From Dehalococcoidia bacterium (GTDB lineage Bacteria; Chloroflexota; Dehalococcoidia; UBA1151; UBA1328): a DNA stretch of 8,513 nt. Position 1 is the first letter of the stretch, and each line of letters opens with the position of its first letter. The stretch lies in assembly GCA_030745955.1 (NCBI GenBank), contig JASLNQ010000080.1, forward strand, positions 1 through 8,513. The letters are read 5' to 3'. The notes beneath the pieces are model-generated. The model was not told the origin of the DNA. It was given only the letters and a program-made list of their open reading frames with translations, and did no database searches. Of the stretch, positions 1 through 5,407 are shown in pieces. Made by a program: the position numbers and the translations under genes.

Positions 1-323
1 GAGAGATTCCCGAAGAATTGCAGGGTTCAATTGGCGCCGCGCTTTGCATGGCCGACGCCCGGGACCTGGACGACTACATGAGCCTGGTAGAGGAGACCGG
101 GTTCAAAATCAGGGAGTACCGCTTGGCAAGAGAGGCTGTCAACGACGTGATCAAAACAATCGGGACTCGCCTGATGATCGCCGATGCCGCGATCGGGCTT
201 GGGAGTCTCGATGTCGACCGGTCGTTGATTTTCGAAACCCGTGAAGCCCTGAAGTTGGCGAAGAGACTGGTCGACGATGGAACCCTGGGCTATGGCCTGA
301 TCGTCGCCCAGCGGACCGGATGA
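1..323 (+). CDS. C-terminal part of a class I SAM-dependent methyltransferase-like protein (5' truncated by window)
   Basis: The frame is open from base 3 (first full codon) to a TGA at 321-323, with no stop before it, so the true start lies outside the window. About 106 residues are visible. They contain the segment ADARDLDDYMSLVEETGF, followed by helices and a final strand GYGLIVAQR. That arrangement (an 'Asp-Ala ... Y ... L .. E.GF' block and a C-terminal 'LGY.LIVA.R' strand) resembles the end of arsenite-methyltransferase-like class I enzymes as I recall them. The SAM-binding glycine-rich loop would be in the missing N-terminal part, so neither activity nor substrate can be judged. The gene converges on the plsY-like gene with a repeat-rich gap of about 154 bases between them. 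The TTG at 18 is an internal codon, not a convincing start: there is no Shine-Dalgarno sequence and the frame continues upstream. Confidence 0.6.
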   Translation, partial: EIPEELQGSIGAALCMADARDLDDYMSLVEETGFKIREYRLAREAVNDVIKTIGTRLMIADAAIGLGSLDVDRSLIFETREALKLAKRLVDDGTLGYGLIVAQRTG

Positions 324-330
324 GCAAATC

Positions 331-476
331 CCCTCTCCCTGCGAGCGAGACGGGTGCCTCCTGGGCGCGGGTGTGGGTGAAAGTTCTCCAGGAGTGGCGA
401 GTTTACTCTTCAGCGAACCTCGACCCACCCTCTGACTCCCTCCTTGCCAGGGAGGGAGAGATAACTCACCCAAACC
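331..476. repeat. Hairpin-rich intergenic repeat element between convergent genes
   Basis: This stretch is made of self-complementary pieces. CTCTCCCT at 333-340 is the reverse complement of AGGGAGAG at 453-460. CTCCTGG at 358-364 is the reverse complement of CCAGGAG at 388-394. CTCCCTCC at 436-443 pairs with GGAGGGAG at 451-458. The wording 'CCCTCTCCCT ... GGGTGAAAG' and 'CCAGGGAGGGAGAG' resembles the abundant dispersed intergenic hairpin repeats of many bacterial genomes (recall). No credible gene is present; short open frames here are low-complexity. The identity of the repeat family is not proven from one window. Confidence 0.5.
436..458. terminator. Possible bidirectional terminator hairpin
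   Basis: An 8-bp perfect stem (436-443 with 451-458) closes a 7-base loop TTGCCAG. It lies between the converging methyltransferase (stop at 323) and plsY-like (stop at 478) genes, about 20 bases past the plsY end. There is no U-tract on either side, so factor-independent termination is uncertain. The hairpin may simply be part of the dispersed repeat. Confidence 0.35.
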
Positions 477-477
477 C

Positions 478-1113
478 CTACTCCAGCAGCCCCACCTTCC
501 GCCAGTTGCGGTCCAGCAGTGCCTGTTTCAGCTCCCCGGACTCACGCCCGAGGTGAGTCGCGATCACCATCACACTGAGCACAAGACAGAGCGCGATGCA
601 AAGACCAGGGGCACTCACCGCTACAAAAATCGCGTTGATCGCCAGGATCCCGGCACCGAACGCCCATACCCAGCTCCGGGTTACGAAATACACCCCGAAT
701 ACCACTGGTCCCGCAAGCATCGATTGAAGCGGCGCCATCGCAACCGATATGCCAAAAATAACCGCCACACCCTTGCCGCCCTTGAACCCGATGTACGGCG
801 ACCAGTTGTGCCCCGCGGTAACCGCAATCGCCATCGCGAACAGCGTGTAGTCGGGAATCCCGGCCAACCGACCGACCCCGATCACGACGGCGCCCTTCGC
901 CGCGTCGGCAGCCAGCACAAGCAATCCGTCACGCATGCCCAGCGTGCGAACCGCATTCACCGTCCCGACATTGCCGTTCCCATGATTCCGGATGTCGATG
1001 CCACCTCGAATCCTGCCGCCCAGGTAGGCAGCCGGAATACCGCCGACCATGTACGAAACGGAAACGAGCAGGATCGTGATCAAGAGTTCTGGGAATAATT
1101 CTGGCAACATCAC
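478..1113 (-). CDS. plsY: PlsY-type acyl-phosphate:glycerol-3-phosphate acyltransferase homologue
   Basis: PlsY transfers an acyl group from acyl-phosphate to sn-glycerol-3-phosphate, the first membrane step of phospholipid synthesis. The 211-residue product has the family's length and pattern of several hydrophobic segments. Visible motifs are GGIPAAYL (24-31), IDIRNHGNGNVGTVNAVR (39-56; motif 1) and GHNWSPYIGFKGGKGVA (101-117; the glycine-rich phosphate-binding motif 2, well kept). Two things are odd. The serine of the usual GSGN in motif 1 is Asn46 here (codon AAC, 976-978). The C-terminal motif 3, usually H-x-x-N-I-x-R-L-x-x-G-x-E, is reduced to His187 followed by LGRESGELKQALL. This may be a divergent paralogue rather than the housekeeping copy. 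GTG at 1113 is immediately followed by ATG at 1110; a weak GGTGGGAT upstream does not decide between them. It is divergent from the DUF2235 gene. Confidence 0.85.
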   Translation of the reverse strand: MMLPELFPELLITILLVSVSYMVGGIPAAYLGGRIRGGIDIRNHGNGNVGTVNAVRTLGMRDGLLVLAADAAKGAVVIGVGRLAGIPDYTLFAMAIAVTAGHNWSPYIGFKGGKGVAVIFGISVAMAPLQSMLAGPVVFGVYFVTRSWVWAFGAGILAINAIFVAVSAPGLCIALCLVLSVMVIATHLGRESGELKQALLDRNWRKVGLLE

Positions 1114-1217
1114 TGGTTCGATGATCCCACCGGCAATTCGATGTGCTGTTCATGATCAAACCAGCCATCGATCGCAACTCCGGCACTGGATCCCGCGGCG
1201 TGGCGTCCTGAACTCAC

Positions 1218-1255
1218 TGGGATAACATTCCACCGGAACCGGGGAAACTATCCCA
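1218..1255. promoter_or_regulatory. Inverted repeat in the plsY / DUF2235 divergent gap (operator or 5'-UTR hairpin candidate)
   Basis: TGGGATA (1218-1224) is the exact reverse complement of TATCCCA (1249-1255). Pairing continues imperfectly inward (TTCC against GGAA), giving a nested palindromic 38-bp element. It ends about 40 bases before the DUF2235 ATG, where an operator or leader hairpin would sit. No convincing -35/-10 pair was found beside it. The rest of the 182-base gap holds nothing I can assign. Confidence 0.35.
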
Positions 1256-1295
1256 ACGCTCAATATCGCGAAAATATCAGTGAGGTTAGCGAAAC

Positions 1296-2447
1296 ATGAA
1301 GCGAATCGTTGTCTGCTGCGACGGCACCTCCAACAAGTTCGACGCCCTAAATGTCACAAACGTGGCGAAGATCGCCCGCAGCGTCGCCAGTACATCTGCC
1401 GACGGTGAGATCCCGCAGGTCGTGTTCTACGACCAGGGAGTCGGGTCGCACGGCTTTCGCGACACCATCACCGGCGGGGCATTCGGGCACGGCCTCGCCA
1501 AAAACATTCAGGAGGCATACCGCTTCATCGTCCTCAACTACGCACCCGGCGACGAGCTGTTCCTGTTCGGATTCAGCAGGGGTGCGTTCACCGTCCGCAG
1601 CCTGTCGGGTCTGATCACAAAGTTCGGCGTCCTCGATGCCACCGAGATCAAGCAGATCCGCCCGACGATGGACCTCTACCGCGACCAGGAACCGCGCTCA
1701 ACCGCCAAAACCCACGAAGTCGAAATCAAGTTCTTGGGGGTGTGGGACACCGTCGGGGCCATGGGTATCCAGGCAAACCGAATAACCGGAGCACTGGGAT
1801 ACTGGACCGGGTACACCGTGGGCAGGGCTGGCCGTGCCCTCCGCATAACTCCCAAGAGCTGGACGCCGGATCTTCTACGGCGGAAGTTTGCGAGCGCGGG
1901 CAGGTCGATCAGCGGCAGGCTCGGTCTCAACAGGGGAAGATACTCGTTCCACGACGCAACTCTCTCGGAACGGGTGAAGAACGGCTATCACGCGGTGGCG
2001 ATCGACGAACGCCGTCCGATCTTCGAGGTCGTTCTCTGGAACAAAGAACCCGCACCCGGCCAGCACATCGAGCAGGTCTGGTTCTCGGGGGTTCATACCG
2101 AGGTCGGCGACGGGAGCCCGAACGTCAACGCGTCGGCTGAAGCGCTCAAATGGATGTCGGACAGGGCAGGGGAGCGCGGACTGACCTTTACCGATGAATT
2201 TGAAAAAGAAGTGTCGGGATTACTCGGTAGCAAGCAGAAGCCGATAAGTCGATCACCCTCCGGGCCGTGGCGCCTTGCCGGGCGCCTGCGGCGCACACTG
2301 GGAGCCAGCGGTACAGGGACCGAAAGTGTCCACCCCAGCGCCATCAGGCGGTTCTGCGACCAGAAATTCGACTACCCAGCGCCAAACCTTGAGACATACA
2401 TGAAATCGAAAGGGATTGACTGTCCACCACCCGAAGACAACCAGTAG
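1296..2447 (+). CDS. DUF2235 alpha/beta-hydrolase (Tle1-like phospholipase family)
   Basis: The 383-residue protein opens with MKRIVVCCDGTSNKF, the typical DUF2235 (PF09994) N-terminus. Domain order fits the family. The nucleophile elbow is GFSRGAFTVRSL with Ser94 in G-F-S-R-G (92-96). The acid residue is probably Asp151 in FLGVWDTVGAMG, and the catalytic His is His267 in VWFSGVHTEVGDG. Some family members are type VI secretion phospholipase effectors (Tle1). Here there is no secretion or immunity gene nearby, no signal peptide and no membrane segment, so the protein is probably cytoplasmic with an unknown ester substrate. The start is supported by GAGG about 10 bases upstream of the ATG and by conservation from residue 1. 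The region after about residue 310 is basic and low in recognisable motifs. It stands alone, convergent with the MBL gene. Confidence 0.85.
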   Translation: MKRIVVCCDGTSNKFDALNVTNVAKIARSVASTSADGEIPQVVFYDQGVGSHGFRDTITGGAFGHGLAKNIQEAYRFIVLNYAPGDELFLFGFSRGAFTVRSLSGLITKFGVLDATEIKQIRPTMDLYRDQEPRSTAKTHEVEIKFLGVWDTVGAMGIQANRITGALGYWTGYTVGRAGRALRITPKSWTPDLLRRKFASAGRSISGRLGLNRGRYSFHDATLSERVKNGYHAVAIDERRPIFEVVLWNKEPAPGQHIEQVWFSGVHTEVGDGSPNVNASAEALKWMSDRAGERGLTFTDEFEKEVSGLLGSKQKPISRSPSGPWRLAGRLRRTLGASGTGTESVHPSAIRRFCDQKFDYPAPNLETYMKSKGIDCPPPEDNQ

Positions 2448-2457
2448 CAACCAAAAT

Positions 2458-2478
2458 CCTCCCGCCCTTCCAGGGAGG
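2458..2478. terminator. Hairpin repeat just after the DUF2235 stop, possible terminator
   Basis: CCTCCC (2458-2463) pairs with GGGAGG (2473-2478) around a 9-base loop, beginning 10 bases after the stop codon. A short GTTTA follows, then a G-rich run (2486-2494). The core TTCCAGGGAGGG closely matches TTGCCAGGGAGGG in the 331-476 element, so this looks like another copy of the same dispersed repeat class, possibly serving as a terminator. Confidence 0.4.
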
Positions 2479-2526
2479 GGGTTTAGGGGGTGGGTCGTAC
2501 GCCAGGCATACCACGCGCAAGCCAAC

Positions 2527-2673
2527 CACCTGATTTCCCGACCGAAGTGGAGGGACCTCGAAGCAACCAGCCTGGATAATTCACGCTACCCGATAGATGC
2601 CATCCATCTCAACTCCCACCCCTTACTATGCTAATCCACAGAGATCCCTCCACTTCGGTCGGGAAATCAGGTG
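2527..2673. repeat. 147-bp element with 33-bp near-perfect inverted ends (MITE-like or giant hairpin)
   Basis: Bases 2527-2559 and 2641-2673 are reverse complements over 33 bases with a single mismatch (base 2644). They enclose 81 bases with no recognisable content. The arm core CCGACCGAAGTGG / CCACTTCGGTCGG is itself partly palindromic. Pairing stops sharply at both ends of the arms, and I see no target-site duplication outside them. The element fills much of the 310-base gap (2448-2757) between the convergent DUF2235 and MBL genes. The rest of that gap, 2674-2757, shows only a 10-base palindrome GGTGGCCACC at 2741-2750. It could be a non-autonomous transposable element, an intergenic repeat pair or a strong terminator-like structure. 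Confidence 0.7.
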
Positions 2674-2757
2674 TGCGCTCGTCGAAACTACATTGCATCC
2701 ATCGCGTCCACGGGCAACGCCAGGCAACCCCCCGATCGAAGGTGGCCACCCACCCGC

Positions 2758-3621
2758 CTAAACATCGATCGCCATCAGTTCCTCGGCGTAAATAACCTGC
2801 CCGCCATACACCTCGCGAATATCGCCGAGCCCCTTTTCCAGCGGACCGTGCTGCGCAATGTGCGCGCCCATGTGAACGAGAATCAGCCTCTTCACCCCGG
2901 CCTCCTCGGCCATGCGGGCAGCCCCTGTCGTGCCGCACTGACCCGGTGCCTCGCCGTCGGCATCCATCAACCCCTGGTCGTCCCAGCACATGCAAAGCAT
3001 CACATCGGCGTCCCTCGCCAGGTCGACAATCGACTGGCACGGCTGCGTATCGCCGGTGAACACCACCGACTTGCCCGACTTCGTCTCGATCCTGTAGGCC
3101 AGTGAATCGAGATACGGCTGCACGTGCTCGGCCTCCGCCGATGTCACTTCCCACTTGTTTGCCGTATGAACCGTCCCGACGCCAATATCGCGGGCGTCCA
3201 CTTTCGGCGCCGACCGTGGTAACTTGCCGCCCCGGTTCGCATACACCTTCTGCGAAAGCGGGTGGTAAATCCGCGCCTTCCAGTCGTGCGAAAAGATCCC
3301 GTTCTCGCCAATCACCCCCTCGGTGATCCTCTCGGTAAGCGTCGGGCCGAACACCTGGAGCCGGTTTTCCTTGCCGATCGACTGGTCGAAGCGCGTAAGC
3401 AGGAAGCAGGGATAATCGATGTCATGGTCGAAGTGGTGGTGGGTGAAAAAAATGTAGTCGATATCGGTCGGCCAGAGCCCTGCCTGAACGAGCTTGTGGG
3501 TCGTCGCGGGACCGCAGTCGAACATGATCTTCTCACCCTCGATATCGAGAACGTACGCCGAACCGAACCGGGTGGGCGTCGGAGTGGGTGTTCCTGCGCC
3601 GAGAACATAAAGCCTTGCCAT
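2758..3621 (-). CDS. Metallo-beta-lactamase-fold hydrolase (RNase Z / arylsulfatase-like branch)
   Basis: The 287-residue protein begins with a typical beta-strand and glycine turn (RLYVLGAGTPTPTPTRFG). It has the zinc motif THHHFDHD at 60-67 (His61, His63, Asp65, His66), His166 in EHVQPYLDSLAYRIE, Asp191 in VFTGDTQP, and His250/His254 in LVHMGAH. These supply a full binuclear metal site. The strand 'LAYRIE...GKSVVFTGDT' is typical of the RNase Z/ElaC-like branch of the superfamily. The long insert at about residues 95-155 and the Asp- and Cys-rich stretch at 206-230 make a tRNA-processing role unlikely; the substrate is unknown. The start is certain: GGGAGG lies 8 bases before the ATG on the minus strand. 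No signal peptide, so probably cytoplasmic. It is divergent from the zinc-ribbon gene and stands alone on its strand. Confidence 0.85.
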   Translation of the reverse strand: MARLYVLGAGTPTPTPTRFGSAYVLDIEGEKIMFDCGPATTHKLVQAGLWPTDIDYIFFTHHHFDHDIDYPCFLLTRFDQSIGKENRLQVFGPTLTERITEGVIGENGIFSHDWKARIYHPLSQKVYANRGGKLPRSAPKVDARDIGVGTVHTANKWEVTSAEAEHVQPYLDSLAYRIETKSGKSVVFTGDTQPCQSIVDLARDADVMLCMCWDDQGLMDADGEAPGQCGTTGAARMAEEAGVKRLILVHMGAHIAQHGPLEKGLGDIREVYGGQVIYAEELMAIDV

Positions 3622-3761
3622 TCGAATCGCCTCCCGGACCGCTGTGTGGTGCAGAAATAGTTCAAACCCAGGTCATCTGAACCCGGAAAAAGCATATCCC
3701 TGCCCCCGTTGCAGAAACTTGCACGAAAAGCGGGAAAATGCAAAATTCGCCAAAAGTCGCA

Positions 3762-3793
3762 GTAACGGTCAACAGGCACCTGTTAGCCGTTAC
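3762..3793. promoter_or_regulatory. 32-bp inverted repeat upstream of the zinc-ribbon gene (operator candidate)
   Basis: GTAACGGTCAACAG (3762-3775) and CTGTTAGCCGTTAC (3780-3793) are reverse complements at 12 of 14 positions, with a 4-base spacer GCAC. The compact dyad suits a dimeric regulator or a strong stem-loop. It is followed at 3796-3801 by GATAAT, a possible -10, but no matching -35 box is evident. It lies in the gap shared by the MBL (-) and zinc-ribbon (+) genes. Confidence 0.45.
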
Positions 3794-3812
3794 CGGATAA
3801 TCTGCCGTTTGT

Positions 3813-3857
3813 CAGTTCCCGGGTTCGGTAACGGACCCTTTCGAAAACAGGGAACTG
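3813..3857. promoter_or_regulatory. Second inverted repeat in the same gap, with a nested palindrome (leader hairpin or operator)
   Basis: CAGTTCCC (3813-3820) pairs exactly with GGGAACTG (3850-3857). Inside is the imperfect palindrome 3821-3838 (GGGTTCGGTAACGGACCC, 14 of 18 positions symmetric). It carries a third copy of GTAACGG (3828-3834); the other two are at 3762-3768 and, inverted, 3787-3793. The element ends 29 bases before the zinc-ribbon ATG. Confidence 0.4.
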
Positions 3858-3874
3858 GCCACGATGCGACGCAT

Positions 3875-3879
3875 GGAGG
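3875..3879 (+). promoter_or_regulatory. Ribosome binding site that fixes the zinc-ribbon start
   Basis: GGAGG lies 7 bases before the ATG at 3887. The same frame is open upstream to 3644, but the 81 extra codons there lack a ribosome site, cross both inverted repeats and give low-complexity protein, so 3887 is chosen. Confidence 0.75.
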
Positions 3880-3886
3880 CGTGCCG

Positions 3887-4231
3887 ATGCTGTATTTCAA
3901 GTCCTGTCTGCGCTGTAAAGACGGTACGGTTGAGCTTGGTGCCGACAATTTCGGTTCTTACCTGACCTGCCTGACGTGCGGCTACACGATCAATTCCCGC
4001 TCGGTCCGTGCTAATGGCTCGATCGAAGAGCCGATGACCCTCGAAGACGACGTAGTTGCGGCACCCGCGCTGAACCCGGTCGTGGCAGCCGACGCTTATG
4101 TCGCTAACCCGGACTCCGGTCCCGATCCAGGCAAATTCAGCGACGATTTAGGGTCAGACCCGGAGCTCGCGGTATTCGAGGAAGAACTGGGCGAACTCGA
4201 CATCGATATCGAGGAATCCGCAGCGATATAG
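3887..4231 (+). CDS. Small zinc-ribbon protein with long acidic tail, function unknown
   Basis: The 114-residue protein starts MLYFKSCLRCKDGTVELGAD and carries two CxxC knuckles, Cys7/Cys10 and Cys28/Cys31 (LTCLTCGYTI), 17 residues apart. This is a compact single zinc ribbon of the rubredoxin/TFIIB-like size. From about residue 46 onward the chain is Ala/Pro/Asp/Glu-rich and strongly acidic, ending DIDIEESAAI, with no predicted membrane segment; it is probably disordered. The ribbon plus acidic tail suggests a nucleic-acid- or protein-binding accessory factor, but no function is shown. Similar short 'MLYFKSC.RC...GSYL.CL.CG' proteins occur, as I recall, in Chloroflexota. It is convergent with the dehydrogenase pair and preceded by two inverted repeats that may regulate it. 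Confidence 0.75.
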   Translation: MLYFKSCLRCKDGTVELGADNFGSYLTCLTCGYTINSRSVRANGSIEEPMTLEDDVVAAPALNPVVAADAYVANPDSGPDPGKFSDDLGSDPELAVFEEELGELDIDIEESAAI

Positions 4232-4245
4232 ACCGGAACCCGGTC
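4231..4245. terminator. Short hairpin at the zinc-ribbon stop, between convergent genes
   Basis: GACCGG (4231-4236) pairs perfectly with CCGGTC (4240-4245) around a 3-base loop, overlapping the last base of the TAG stop. CCGGTC recurs at 4252-4257 and CCTG/CAGG (4245-4248 / 4257-4260) can form a second small stem. There is no U-tract. It is the only structure in the 48-base gap before the dehydrogenase stop, so it may serve both strands. Confidence 0.4.
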
Positions 4246-4279
4246 CTGTCGCCGGTCAGGCCCCCGGATTGACCCGACC

Positions 4280-5383
4280 CTACGCATGCCAGTGCGAATC
4301 GCCGCTCCGGACCAACCGTTCAACCCTCAAGTCCTTGCACGCACTGTCGAACCACTCAACCACCTCGCGGTGCAGCGGAATCCCATCCCGCTCCCGTGCA
4401 ATCGTCTCCTCGTGCTCCGGTAGTCCCGCGTAGTAAACACGGTCGTGTCCGGGTGCCGGCGGTGTATCGGCCAGGTACGTCAGGAACTCGTCCATCGACG
4501 ACTTGAACTCCGCCACATCACGGAACGCATCGATCGAGTAGGCAGCCACAAACTGGGAACCGTTGCCCGGTGGATTGGTAACCCCGAACAGCCCGGCCGA
4601 CAGTATCCCCGAGAACACCTGTCCGATAACCGCCATCCCGTAACCCTTGTGCGATCCTAGCTCACGTGTCGAGCCCCACGGCAGGAGCCGCGTCTGCGCC
4701 GGCACATCCTGCTCCTCCATAATCGGCGTCCCTTCTTCGTCGGCCACCAATCCGGGCAACAACTTGGCCCCCGTGCGCCGTAGCAGCTGGATCTTGTTCG
4801 CCGCCACCGACGATGAAGAAATGTCGAGGACGAACGGTGGCATCTTGTCGGCAGGGATCGCCCAGGCGTGGGGTACGGCCCCGATACGTGGCACCGCGCC
4901 ATACGTCGGCACCGTCACGGCCCCGCCACCCGTTATCGCGTAACCGATCATATCGTGCGGCATCGCCCGCATCGCGTGGTAGGCCATCATCCCCGCATGC
5001 TGACTGTTGTGGATCGTCACCGCCCCGATACCGACCTTGCTGGCCTTTTCGATCGCGATGTCCATCGCGTGCGGGCACATCACCAAACCGTGAGCCCCGT
5101 CGGCGTCGATAGTCGCCACAGCCGACGTCTCCCTGGTGATCTTCCAGTTCGGGGTCGGGTTTATCCTGCGCTCGGCGAACATCTGCACATAGGCCCGCAG
5201 CATGTTTGAAACACCGTGCGTCTCACAGCCCCGCAAATCTGCAGTCACAAGACCATCGGCAGCAAGCTCGGCGTCGGCGATGGGCATGCCCATCTTGCCG
5301 AAGACCGCCGCGGTCGTCCGGTGGAGATCGGCGTGGCGGACTCGTACCTGGTCTTTTTCCGGAACGTGAAAATGTTCAAGCAT
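4280..5383 (-). CDS. Ldh2-family (malate/L-lactate/ureidoglycolate dehydrogenase-type) oxidoreductase, copy B
   Basis: Family PF02615 enzymes oxidise 2-hydroxy acids or related substrates with NAD(P). The 367-residue protein has the family landmarks: RGCETHGVSNML with catalytic-type His56, NSQHAGMMAYHAM with His129, FVLDISSSSVAANKI with Asp187 and Lys197, and RELGSHKGYGM with His245/Lys246. The usual cofactor-loop signature (GTNP) is changed to GAVP (168-171), with Val at 170 where copy A keeps Asn. The C-terminus carries RVYYAGLPEHEE and a shorter GIPLHREVVEWF block. It follows copy A by 24 bases on the same strand with a moderate AGGA-type ribosome site, so the pair is probably one transcript. 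Substrate is unknown; broad 2-hydroxy acids are likely. Confidence 0.85.
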   Translation of the reverse strand: MLEHFHVPEKDQVRVRHADLHRTTAAVFGKMGMPIADAELAADGLVTADLRGCETHGVSNMLRAYVQMFAERRINPTPNWKITRETSAVATIDADGAHGLVMCPHAMDIAIEKASKVGIGAVTIHNSQHAGMMAYHAMRAMPHDMIGYAITGGGAVTVPTYGAVPRIGAVPHAWAIPADKMPPFVLDISSSSVAANKIQLLRRTGAKLLPGLVADEEGTPIMEEQDVPAQTRLLPWGSTRELGSHKGYGMAVIGQVFSGILSAGLFGVTNPPGNGSQFVAAYSIDAFRDVAEFKSSMDEFLTYLADTPPAPGHDRVYYAGLPEHEETIARERDGIPLHREVVEWFDSACKDLRVERLVRSGDSHWHA

Positions 5384-5407
5384 CGGGGACTGTTCCTGTC
5401 GTCGTTT

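Noticed and set aside
553..1098. Plus-strand 181-residue frame opposite plsY
   Set aside because: It is extremely Arg/His/Pro-rich and antisense to a gene with recognisable PlsY motifs.
2416..2634. Small plus-strand frame in the repeat-rich gap
   Set aside because: It spans the DUF2235 tail, a hairpin repeat and one arm of the inverted repeat. The protein is a repeat translation.
2527..2673. CRISPR-like or tRNA structure
   Set aside because: There are only two arms, in inverted orientation, with one unique core. There is no cloverleaf and no third repeat unit.
2609..3154. Minus-strand frame overlapping the MBL gene end
   Set aside because: It is a shadow frame of the MBL gene running into the inverted-repeat gap, rich in Arg/Gly and without motifs.
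3644..3886. 81-codon N-terminal extension of the zinc-ribbon gene, including a CPRC pair
   Set aside because: No ribosome site is present and it crosses two inverted repeats. GGAGG lies 7 bases before the ATG at 3887 and conserved-looking protein begins there.
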